Shown here piece after piece: positions 11,861 to 22,014 of a stretch of DNA of 64,000 nt (positions within the stretch are counted from its first letter, which is position 1; each line of letters begins with the position of its first letter). The DNA is from Coptis chinensis. Its lineage: Eukaryota; Streptophyta; Magnoliopsida; Ranunculales; Ranunculaceae. The translations under genes and the position numbers were made by a program. The DNA lies in NCBI GenBank assembly GCA_015680905.1, contig CM027381.1:17709501-17773500 (forward strand), in the 5' to 3' direction. The notes beneath the pieces were generated by a model. The model did no database searches and had not been told where the DNA came from. It worked only from the letters and a program-made list of their open reading frames with translations.

Positions 11861-12209
11861 ACTACGCGGTCAAGTCGTTTGGTTTTAATCCCAAACGACT
11901 TAGCCACATCGTTTGGGATTAAAAGAAAACGACATGGACAAGTCGTTTGGCCTTTATACCAAACGATGTGACCATGTCGTTTGGTATAAAAGCCAAACGA
12001 TCTGGCGGAGTCATTTGGCCTTTAGACCAAACGATGTGGCCATGCCGTTTGGCCTTTGACCATGTCGTTTGACTTTAATCCTAAACGATGTGGCTGGGTC
12101 GTTTGGGATTAAAGGAGAACGATCTGCCGAAGTCGTTTGGTATAAAGGGAAAATGATCTGAAGAGGTCGTTTGGCCTTTATGCCTAACGATGCAGCTGGG
12201 TCGTTTGGA
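11861..12209. repeat. Palindromic array C (core plus TTTATACC/GATTAAAA spacers)
   Basis: About ten units in which TCGTTTGG...CCAAACGA cores are joined by AT-rich spacers (CTTTATA or GATTAAA). The core is the same as in arrays A and B. It lies between the convergent 3' ends of the transposase-OTU gene and the PMD gene. Confidence 0.8.
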
Positions 12210-12229
12210 TTTTTTTTTTTTTTTCAAAG

Positions 12230-12540
12230 TTCATTTCGTTTTTACAACACTTTCATATTCATCAAATTCCACTTAATTCCATTCAAACATCAAATATCAA
12301 ACACCCATTCATCAAATTCATTCATTCATATTCATCAAATTCCATTCAAACATTAAACATCATTCATCCATTCAAACATCAAACATTCATTCAAACATAA
12401 TATCTATCCATTCGAAGTTAACAAAGTTACAAACCGTAAACTGAAACAAATTACATCCATCAAACTAAAACTGAAACAAAGTTAACAAAGTTTCAAATAA
12501 TCCATCCATTAAACAAATTACAAAGTTACAAACCCTAAAT
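12230..12540. repeat. CATTCAAACATCA low-complexity tract
   Basis: Repeated CATTCAAACATCAAA and ATTCATCAAATTC motifs, probably the 3' flank of the minus-strand PMD gene. A mirror-like GAATGAATG tract sits near 8160-8195 beside array B. Confidence 0.55.
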
Positions 12541-12549
12541 TGAAACAAA

Positions 12550-14841
12550 TCATGAACTATAGCTCCCACCAATATACTTGCACCTAGTCAAGTTGTACGC
12601 CTGTTAGAAGGAGGACCTTGCTTCCTCTGGCATATCATTCCCAGCCAATTGCAGACCTCTCTCTAGCAAACGAATGGTTTTATCGATGACGTCGTTCTGT
12701 CGAAAAAAGGGAAATCAAGATAAGTTACCAATCGAATGCAAAAAATCAAAGTTAGAGAAACTCAATTAAAAATCACAATACTTACAATCGGTGAACAGTT
12801 AGGCAGTGTCTCCAGGGAGGGATGAATAGGAAGAAGCTCAGGGTTCACTAAAACTACATGAGAATTTCTCACATACCAAGTCATGTAGTTTTGATGACAC
12901 TCCTATGGATAGGTCCTTAGTTGCAGGGTTGGATCACATGATTCTGCCACGACTCCCAGTAAAGTGGCCCAATATTGGTCCAGTTCACCTCATATCCGCG
13001 TCCTGCCACAGTTCTTGTTCTCCAATTTGGTATTGGAGGATCTTTAGGTACAAACTGCACGTGACCCAACTGACGCACCACCCTTGCGACAGCGTAAAGC
13101 TCGACAATGTTGAAAAAGCATAGCAATCCCTCAAAAAATGCAATGTTATCGATCGGGTTTGTATCTTTGACATTTTTGTAGGGATGTCAAACAACCTGAA
13201 ACAAAATCAAATGTGTCATTAACAACTCCAATGATCAATTACTAAAAAAAAAATATAAACAATATAAACAAACTTAAATACTTACATACATTGAACTTAA
13301 TACTTACATTGAACTCATTCAAATAATCAATTATCGCTCGATAAAACTGCAATGCATACGTTGTATCGTAATAGTGTGGAGCGATTGGGATGTGTCTATG
13401 AGCATGTAGCTGAGACGAGGTATAGTTGAAGTTTGGGACTGTTATAAATACCGGAAAATACTCATAGATCCACGCCTAGATATACACAAATAGTTAACAT
13501 ATTGATAGAGTAATAAAATTAACATTAAAAAAAATAAACTTTAAAATACTCGAGTTTTACCTGTAGAAGAGTCATATAGCCTATAACCTTTTTCACCTTC
13601 ACACATGTGGCAGCCCCAAGACCTCTATATAAAAACGCCAAAATTGTTGCACCCCATGCATACTCCTCTATCACACTGAATTTCAATAACGGCCTCAGAT
13701 AACATATAGGCACTCTAGTCCCAGACTTGTCAGTAAAAACGGCACATCCAAAGAAAAACAGGATAAAAGCTCTAACAGTCTGTTGAACTTCTTGGAAACT
13801 CGAGGCCTTCTCCACCACCTTCCCAGCAGTGTCACATATAGGGCTATCATGAATCTTGTTCGCAAAATACTTCCGGATGAATTCTAGCCTTACTTTTGAA
13901 GTGAACCTGCTAGATTCCATCTCCGCCCTAATCAAATCAATATGGAGCCCCAGACCAAGATGTAGGAGATTTATCGATTGTTGTAAGTTTAGCTCACTGT
14001 CCCCTTGCACCGCTCTTCCTCTAACTCTGACTCCACAGATTTGGACAACATCGTCCAAAGTCACAGTCATCTCCCCAACTGGCATATGGAAAGTGTTGGT
14101 CTCCGGATGCCATCTCTTCACAAACGCAGAGATCAATGGTGGATCCATATGCTTGTGATAACTTTCCACGAGATCAAACAACCCAGTCCTTCTCAACTGC
14201 ACGGCAAATCTCCGAGACCTTTCACATTCATTCTTGAAATCCCATTGGGATAACTTCGCTAAGTGCGAAACACACTTTAACGCTCCGCGATCCTCCTGAA
14301 ACAACCGAGCACACATTAGATATATATGAGCAAAAACAATATAGCCACGTAAAAGAAAATCAAAGTACCCAAGAAAAACAAAATATATTACCCTTCTCTC
14401 CCAAACGTCGCGAGCGACATGCACTATATGGTTATACAACAACTCTGACTCATACGGGCCACCCCCATACACACCTCTTTGAAACTCCAAATCATCATTG
14501 GATTTTCTTACGAAATCCAATACCGGAGGTGCTTCTTCCACTGGTGGTACGTCTTCTACCACATATTCTTCCACATCATCATCCTCACTCTCCTCTTCCA
14601 CTATACTCTTCCCTTTGTCTATATTTACATCTAAACCTACACTATCTTCACTCGATGAATCAACCTCAGGAACCTCTTTTTCCAAATGGTCTCCTCTACG
14701 CGCTGATGTCGTTAAGCCCTCTGCCCTTTGTCTCTTTCTTCCAACTGCGTCACCACTAGAGGAACCGCCACCAAACAATTTCTTCACACCCTTGAATGTA
14801 GTTTTCGCTACATTCTTCACATTCTTTGATCGAGGACCCAT
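12550..14841 (-). pseudogene. Plant mobile domain (PMD) protein, broken
   Basis: PMD proteins (MAIN/MAIL-like; often annotated as serine/threonine phosphatase 7 long form homologues) are found as host genes and inside transposons. Five exons fit GT..AG rules: 14841-14392, 14295-13561, 13475-13308, 13195-12786 and 12696-12550. The first intron is 96 bp, so the frame happens to read through it. The N terminus is basic/serine-rich with an acidic block. The PMD core shows LISAFVKRWHPETNTFHMP, GEMTVTLDDVVQICGV, then AWIYEYFPVF and RQLGHVQFVP. Lesions: TGA at 13187-13189 where a tryptophan is expected, a one-base shift near 12910, and TAA at 12604-12606. The ATG at 14841 (MGPRSK) follows an acceptor-like TTTGTAG. 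Confidence 0.85.
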
Positions 14842-14910
14842 CGCTACAAAGAAAAATAAAACAAGTATTAGTAAACCATATTTAAAGAAATAATGTACAA
14901 AGAAAAACAC

Positions 14911-16680
14911 TAGAAAAGAGAGATCATCCCAGTCGTAAAACTAATATACTTATAAGCGTGCTATGATAACTCCAAGTATATATGAAGAAATAGAATGAGC
15001 CGTTACGCTATCCAAATTCTATCGAATTTTGGGCAGAGTTTCCTTTGTTTGGTCAACGTTTCGTATACTTAAACTGTCATAACCTGGAAATCAATAATGA
15101 TATCCTTCTAACAACCATATGTACATATAACATAATTTTTACACGACAGTGAAAATGTATATATATACAAGACTGTTTCTGTATGAACCGTCATTTATGT
15201 ACATAAAGTATTACAACAAAATAATTGGACTCTCTCTACAACAAAATGAACTTGATTCTGTCCCTCATCAAGCATAGGGGAAACCACCCAAAAAAACCAC
15301 CTTGATTGTACATTCAGTAAGTTTGATAACCAAAGAAAGAGCTTCTCACCTATAATGCTTTACCACTTTAGTTTTGTTCCCATGTATCCAGACCTTAAGC
15401 AAGTACTCGTAAAAGCTGCATGTGATCAAGGTCATTACTCATTAGTCAAGACTCAAGAACATAAGCAGTATGAAAGGTGAGTAACAGAATGTACAGAAAC
15501 ACTAATCATAAAATGGTAAAAGTATATTCTCTTATAACATCAGGCCCTAAAGGAAAATACTAGGTATGAAAGATGAGTACTATAAAAGTTTAGCAACAAG
15601 ATGTAAAGCAACTAATTTTTAATTTTCAAATGGGGCCCTAAATCACATGTTTGGGGGTATCACCATGCTACCCCTCTAACCATGCTACCCCTTAGAGGGG
15701 TAGCATCGCTAGTATTTCTCTAAGCGTATTATTACTAAAATGGAGAACTTTATAGAATGTAAAATAATCTCTAACAAAAGTAGCTTCAAGTCTTTAGCTT
15801 ATGCAAATTAAATGCAGTCCAAGTCATGTTACTAGTAGCTAGCACTTCTTCATGGTAGTTACTTGTTCCAAGATGTCATGGGGAATATGAACTGAGGAAA
15901 ATTCTGTTCGCACAAATGTAGTTCAAGATTACAACAAGGGATCAGACCATCTACATCAAAGAGTTGCAGCAATATGACTCCTCGTGTCATTTCAATGCCA
16001 GGTCTTCTATTTATTCTGTTAATTGACTTGACTAAATGAGTGATAGATGTCGGTAATGGCATTGAAATTATACTCGGAGTCGTGCTGCAACCTAGCATAG
16101 TTCTTACAACAAAAGTTGTAAAATCACAAATATATATGTAGGATATGGTCATTATCCATATTAGCCAATTTGTTTAGCATATTAATAATCCTATCTCCAT
16201 CCATTGATGTGCCCACGCTCTTCTGACAGATATAGTGACGTTATTTTATTGGTTGGTTTAATATATGGGAGGTAATCATTGGTTAATACCATTTATATAA
16301 TATAGTTGAAGTGTCTATACATATATATATACTCAACAAATTTATATTTATCACATCATTTTTTTGGTGGGTATTATATCATATCACACTACCCTTCCCT
16401 TTCTATAGTTTCACTTCATTCTTTGATCCTTCTGTTCGCAAAGCAACTCTCCTCCAACTCTTCCTTCATCCAAATATCTATACATTTATTTCCAAGTTGA
16501 TAAAACCATCTCAATCGAAACCATCTCGCTTAGCTTACGGTTGAAGTTTCTCTTGAACTTTGGCTCTGTCCTTGAAACGGTAGAAAGGAATGAGTTCGGC
16601 CTTAAGCGTGCTCTACTCATAGGGATTCTCTCCTTTTATAATAGCACCCACGACCAACTAGACAGTTACTTAAGTAGTTA
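14911..16680. other. No gene seen; contains a 15-bp inverted repeat
   Basis: AT-rich sequence with no recognisable domain on either strand. The only structure noticed is the inverted repeat at 15665-15706, listed separately. Confidence 0.5.
15665..15706. repeat. Perfect 15-bp inverted repeat (ATGCTACCCC...)
   Basis: ATGCTACCCCTCTAA at 15665-15679 is the exact reverse complement of 15692-15706, with a direct copy of CCATGCTACCCC in the loop. It could be a junction of transposon ends or a small hairpin. No partner end was found. Confidence 0.6.
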
Positions 16681-16744
16681 GTTGACAACTGTTCTTCTCA
16701 TGCTATTCGTGGATTGCTTGAGAGAAGTGGAAAGCAAAAGAGTT

Positions 16745-17337
16745 CATGATCCTTTTGATGAGACCATGAAGAAAAATGGAAGGTGTGTTTTGGTGCAAGG
16801 TCCAATCATTGTTGGTGCTAGCCTATCGTCTTGCGTGAGTAAGGCTGCGCCTTTAAAGAAAGAGGAGTTCCTAGTGTGATTGTAGAGAGGGCTAACTATA
16901 TAGCTTCATTGTGGAAGAAGCAAGGCTTATGATCGTCTACATCTTCACCTTAGAAAAATTATGTGAGCTACCCCTCATGCTATTCCCGTGAAGTCCCCTA
17001 CTTACCCAACTAAAGAGCACTTTGTGGACTATTTAGATGCTTATGTGAGTAAATTCGGTTTAGAGCCACAGTTCAACCAAACAGTAGAAAGTGTTGCCTA
17101 TGATCACACTCTTGGATCATGGAGAGTGAAAACTGTGGGATTGGAGGAGATTAGTTACCTTAGTCGGTGGTTAGTTGTAGCAACTGGAGAGAACTCAGAG
17201 GCTGTGGTTCTAGCGATTGAAGGAATGAATGACTTTGAAGGTCCAGTTCTACATACAAGTTCGTATAAAAACGGTGAAGAGTTTTTTGGAAAGAATGTTT
17301 TGGTTGTGGGATGTGGAAATTTTGGTATGGAGATATG
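16745..17337 (+). pseudogene. YUC-like: YUCCA-type flavin monooxygenase fragment
   Basis: YUCCA enzymes convert indole-3-pyruvate to auxin. The fragment covers roughly the first 200 residues. It has a GPIIVGA start in which the FAD-binding GxGxxG is degraded to GASLSS, then SVIVERANYIASLWKKQG (frame changed after 16860), then from 16988 a clean run with SPTYPTK, LVVATGEN, the FMO signature FEGPVLHTSSY (FxGxxxHxxxY) and the NADPH motif VVGCGNFGME. It stops at TGA 17336-17338 just after that motif, and no later YUCCA exon follows. At least two frameshifts are present. Sequence after 17340 is unrelated, so this is a truncated copy, either retained debris or captured by a transposon. Confidence 0.85.
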
Positions 17338-18164
17338 AACCTCCAGCTATAAAGGGAAGCTCAATTGATTACTCCTCAATCACATGGTTCTATGATGATT
17401 CCTCGAGAAATTATAAGGTAAAAAAAAAAGCCTTCAAGAGGCAAATTTGGTGCAATTTGAATACTTTAGGCAGTCTAGAGTCTGTTGAACTCAAAGCAAT
17501 GAATTTTTCAGTCATTTGAGCTACGGTGTCACGGATGTGACCAAGACTAGTTTCTATACTTAGTCTCTAGAGAAGAATTTCCAGTGTTCCCTTTAAGTTT
17601 ATAGTGGAAATATAGTTTTCCACCTATATAAGGAGTTCAGACAAGCAATATATTGATGGCACAAAGACCAAGCCAATATGCATAGCGTGAAACGCTAGAA
17701 CTTTGTCTTACGAAACCTCGCTACCCCAACAGATCCAAGTAGTCAAGCTCCAACTGAGCTATGTCCAAGACCTGCCCTAAAGTCGTTGGGAACCCATGAC
17801 GCACCCTGGCCCTGGTATTCACCAAGAAAGTTTCTTGATCTCTCATTCAATACTTTCAAATGCTACACTTGATTTCTCATTCAATACTCTCATTACTTAC
17901 ACATGTGCGTGTCATCCTTGCCCATGCGCAAGGATGACATGCACAAATCGAGAAATGGTCCAAATTTTTTTTCCTTAAAAATTACAAAAATGATCGACTT
18001 CTTTCATCATGTAAGTTTTCTCTAAATTAATGATTTTTAACATTTATTTGTCGTTTTCATAAGCTTTTGAACAAGCAATAATCTGTAAGTGATGATGACT
18101 ATTATATATTGATATACTTTTTTCTTGTTTTAAGTTAGCTCAAGTTATTACATATCAAATAAAC

Positions 18165-18518
18165 ATGGGTTTCTCTTCTAGTTGGGATGGTACACTCTCA
18201 CCAAATGACTTTAACATCAGTGCAAGAGCACTCTGTGAGAAATTGAAAGTAATTTATCCTGTGTTTCCTCCATGGGCATGGGTTCCCTGTCTAAGGCCAT
18301 TCGGGGCTGCTTCACGTCAGGTGGAAGGTTATTTATCTTTGGAGGGTTTCTGTTGTCCTAAATCTATTGAGGTTAGTTATAATTCCTTTTTTGAAAATTC
18401 TACTTCTCTTTTCTGCTGTTGCAACTGTGTCTTATAGGGTGAGATTGACAATGGAAGCTCTAGCAAAGAAGATGCTACTTATCCTAGAGAGGAAGAAGCT
18501 GTTGATGATGCAACATTG
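18165..18518 (+). pseudogene. ATG10-like: ATG10-like gene fragment (two exons)
   Basis: Looks like the N-terminal part of ATG10, the E2-like enzyme that joins ATG12 to ATG5 in autophagy. Exon 1 runs from ATG 18165 to 18371 (MGFSSSWDGTLSPNDF ... FPPWAWVPCLRPFG ... VEGYLSLEGFCCPKSIE) with a GTTAGT donor. Exon 2 is 18438-18518 (GEIDNGSSSKEDATYPREE ...), joined in phase 0, and ends at a GTATAC donor. No exon with the catalytic cysteine follows. The two exons are open and spliceable, so the fragment is younger or better kept than its neighbours. The family call rests on the N-terminal pattern from memory of plant ATG10; a search is needed to confirm. Confidence 0.6.
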
Positions 18519-18747
18519 GTATACCTTTCGGTTCCTTTATGATTATTTTGTTTGTAAAGAAACCCCGATAGTTTATATGCCATTATTGAAGGACGCAAAA
18601 GAAACTCTGTGCTCTACAAATGTTGTATAAACTAGAGAACAAGTACAAGATCATTTTTAGTTGAATTGTATGCAATTCATCCTTTTTGTCCTCTTCTTAA
18701 CTGATGGCATAACCAAGTTTTTTTTGTTTATAAGGTTCAAAGAAATG

Positions 18748-18772
18748 ATCGGGCACTCATCAAATTGGATTG
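18748..18772 (+). repeat. 25-bp direct repeat, copy 2
   Basis: Identical to 6506-6530 over 25 bases. Here it is followed by AGGGGACCCCT and an A-run. Confidence 0.7.
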
Positions 18773-18789
18773 AGGGGACCCCTAAAAAA

Positions 18790-20634
18790 AAAAGAAATAT
18801 ACCGAGCTAATGTTGCTATAACTTGTCAATAAAGTCAATAGAATTTGACAAAAGGAGATAGACATGAAGTGCTTGTCTACCAACTCAAAGTGTACGAAGA
18901 TCAAGACCTGAAGACCAACAAATTGGATGGAAATCTAAACAGAAGTATAAATCCACACTAGAAATAAAAAATGGCAGACGAAACAATATTCTCTACCAAT
19001 AAAAAATGCCAGACCACTACCAATAGTTTTATTGTTTATCGTTTATAGTCTGCTACTCTGTTTAGAGGTAAAAACCTAAAATTTCCAAGCAAATGCTCAT
19101 TGCTCAAACAAAGGATAGGAAAAAAAAAGGTTGAGAATTTCTACCTCCAAGTATTCAAAAAGCTCGACTATGTCCTCCCTAAAAGCAATTGTTGCATTTG
19201 ACACAAATTCCTTTATTGCACTGTAGGTAAGCCCTCCTTTGATAAGAAGACCATGTGACTTCTCCCACCTGCAATGGTTAAACTAGCGCTCATTTTCTCA
19301 GACTATATAAAGGTGAACAAGACAAACATCACATTCCCATAACTCATCAAATTAAAATTAAGAAGAACTAACCTGAATTAATTACAATAGCTGAATCCAT
19401 GGATTGTTTGAAACGTCACCGTACTTTTCTCAATCCATTCCAGATGGTGCAGGAGAGACTTGCTGGTCGGGGTGTTCGACGATCGTGGTTTCTGCGTGTA
19501 GGCGAGCAGCTGGAGCCAAAAAACGTGAGCACCCCTTTCCGCTTCTTTCTACTTATTTCTCAAAGTAAAGCAAGCACCCTTTCTACAAACCTTTCGGGTT
19601 CAATTTTGCTATTGTTTATGGAACTAAACTTTTTCAATTGGATTGTTTATGGATTGTTTCAATTGGATCGTCGAAGGGTTTAATTGGATTGTTTCAATTT
19701 CGCGATTGGATTGCTTCAATTCGGATTTTGGATTTTTTTGGTTAGGGTTTTGCGATAATTTGTCGAAGGGTTTTGCGCGAGAGAGATGACCGAAGGAATA
19801 GGTTTTTCCGGTTTGCAATTTGGGGAGGTGTCTTGGGCTTTGTTGTTTGGGCTTCACCGAGGAGGCTGCCCGATCTAATTTTAGTGGCGCCCAATACAGC
19901 ACCCATGAAGTATTGGACGTATGTAGCGGACGTGGGTTCAAAGGTCCTACTTACCCTATTGAACTTGTGGAACCGGTCAATCTTGACTACTTGACTAGTA
20001 CTTAGTCACTAACATGGAAAGGATATGGTCTCGACTTTTCGTCCATTTGCGTTTTCAGTGACTACAACATTTCAGTGCTAGTTTGTTTTTTGTTTTTAAG
20101 ATATATTATTTGATAAAAAAATAATCGTACAAAGGATATTATGTGGTTCAAACACACTAAAGTTTGCAACATAGCAAGCGAGATTGTTGTTAGTATCTTC
20201 TCATGGGTAGTAAATTCTATGAATGTAATATATGATTTGAGTTTAGAATCTATTTCATTTGGTGTTGGGTGTCAATTGATTATTATTTTTTCCTCGTAGA
20301 TACAATCTGCATATGCTTGTTATCGTGTACAATGGACATCAGCATACATAAGCCAAACAAATAATCATATTGCTGAGCTAACTGTTTGAGAAACTCTAGA
20401 TTTGGCTCCAAGATTTCAAGGAGCAAGTGATGGCTTTGCAGGTTTACTACACTCATATTTCTTTGTTGTACTTGTAGTAAACAATCTATAATATTATCCC
20501 AAGAAAATATGTTTCTCATCCTAAACAACTATTTCAATCTGTATTTATATTTTGTGTATTCATAAGTGAATGTTGAGTAACAGTTTTCCCTTTTATGGTT
20601 TGTGGTATGTGTATGTTGGGAGAGGGAGGGGTGG
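18790..20634. other. No confident gene
   Basis: Mostly AT-rich, with a local ATTGGATTGTTTCAATT repeat near 19635-19720. An open frame at 19399-19683 begins plausibly (MDCLKRHRTFLNPFQ) but I recognise nothing in it. A minus-strand frame at 20283-20528 could be a distal remnant of the hAT gene cut by the Copia, but no hAT motif is visible there. Confidence 0.4.
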
Positions 20635-20639
20635 GTAGC
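20635..20639 (+). repeat. Copia TSD, 5' copy (GTAGC)
   Basis: GTAGC directly before the 5' LTR TGTAGA start; identical to 26240-26244. Confidence 0.9.
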
Positions 20640-21167
20640 TGTAGAGAAAAAGACGAAGTTTTCTCTATTTAGGCTTGAGCGCAACCTGTGTTCGACTTTG
20701 CCTTGCTAAGAGCGCGGGTCGCGCCCCACCGTATTTCAGACGAATTTGACTTATTTCGGAAGTTTTCTGAAATAGTATAAATATAGGTTTTTTCTGTAGA
20801 AACCTAACTTTTCCAAAATAAAAAAAGATAGATTATAAGAGAGCAATTCTTTGTGAGTTGAGTGTTCATTCTTTGTGAGTGAATTGAGAGACTTGTAATC
20901 TGTTACTCCAAACATCTAGTAAAGTTTGGAACTTCTTGATGTGGGCGTAGGCAAATTCGTCGAACTCAACGATATATCTCGTCTTGTGGTTTATTCTTCT
21001 TTTACATTAATTGTTTTACTTTATATGCTTGTTATTTGATATTGAGAAGTGTTGAGATATTGCTTGGAGGGTGTTGAAGTCTTGTCTATTGAGAATGATC
21101 GATCCTAGTGTTGGATTGATCTGTTTGTTGTGGGTAACGTTGTTTCCGTAGTTATTTATTCACAATA
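20640..21167 (+). repeat. Copia 5' LTR
   Basis: Starts TGTAGAGAAAAAG. It ends CACAATA, where the expected terminal CA has become TA (the 3' copy has CACAACA). It is about 70 bp shorter than the 3' LTR because a segment corresponding to about 25680-25765 is absent. Confidence 0.9.
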
Positions 21168-21169
21168 AT

Positions 21170-21181
21170 TGGTATCAGAGC
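21170..21181 (+). other. Copia primer-binding site (tRNA-iMet)
   Basis: TGGTATCAGAGC two bases after the LTR end, the standard complement to the 3' end of initiator methionine tRNA. Confidence 0.92.
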
Positions 21182-21294
21182 TTAGGTTTACGACCTAGAA
21201 TCTTGAGTTTAGTGCTTGAAATTTGTATAAACAAGGTATTCGATTAAATTCCGAAGTGAAATTGTTTTTTGGGTTATTGTGTGTAACTTGAAAG

Positions 21295-21999
21295 ATGGCT
21301 CTCAAGATGTCAAATGCAAGGTTTGAAGTAGAGAAGTTTAATGGGAAGAATAACTTTGGGATTTGGCAAGTCCAAGTAAAGGACATTCTCATCCAACAAG
21401 GTTTGCACAAGGCTTTAAAGAGGATTAAATCTAAGGCGGCGAGTATGAGTAATGATGATTGGGAAGAGTTCGATCTTCAGGCTTGTTCATCAATCCGGTT
21501 ATGTCTTGCTAATGAGGTAATGTATAGTGTGATGGGAGAAAATACCGCTGCCGGTATTTGGCTCAAACTAGAGTCTATGTATATGACCAAGAGCATGACG
21601 AACAAGATGTACCTTAAGAAGCGTCTTTATCGGTACATGATGATGGATGGTTCAACGATGCAAGAGCACGTTAGTGAGTTCCGTCGGTGCCTAGCGGATT
21701 ATTTGAATGTTGGTATGAAGATGGATGATGAGGATCAAGCGGCATGTTTCATATTCTCCTTGCCAGAAAGCTATGAGCATCTAATGACTATATTTATGAA
21801 CAGAGAAGACGCTGATCTTGACGAAGTTCAGAGTGCACTTCTTTCTTATGAGTTGATGAAGAAGACACGTGTAGAGAATAACATTGATGTAGGTCAGGGG
21901 CTAGTGGCAAGAGGAAGGTCGTATGAAAAGGCTTCTACAAGCAATGAGAAGTCTAGGTCCAAGTCAAAGAAGCCTTTGACACATGTGAAGTGCTTTTGA
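21295..21999 (+). pseudogene. gag: Copia Gag (UBN2/Retrotran_gag family)
   Basis: Capsid-type protein that packages the element RNA. The ATG at 21295 opens 234 codons. Typical signatures are FNGKNNFGIWQVQVKDIL near the start, then WLKLESMYMTKSMTNKMYLKKRLYRYMM and FRRCLADYL. The frame closes early because a 20-bp unit (21975-21994) is exactly duplicated at 21995-22014. Twenty is not a multiple of three, so Gag is cut off from the zinc knuckle and Pol. Without the duplication the frame would run on. Confidence 0.92.
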
Positions 22000-22014
22000 C
22001 ACATGTGAAGTGCT
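21975..22014 (+). repeat. Exact 20-bp tandem duplication at the Gag/Pol junction
   Basis: TTTGACACATGTGAAGTGCT occurs twice in a row (21975-21994, 21995-22014) and shifts the frame. Confidence 0.95.

Noticed and set aside
14498-14893. Plus-strand Ser/Thr-rich ORF
   Set aside because: Shadow of the acidic and serine-rich N terminus of the minus-strand PMD gene.
15859-16152. 97-residue minus-strand ORF
   Set aside because: No homology recognised, no splice sites, and located in AT-rich spacer.
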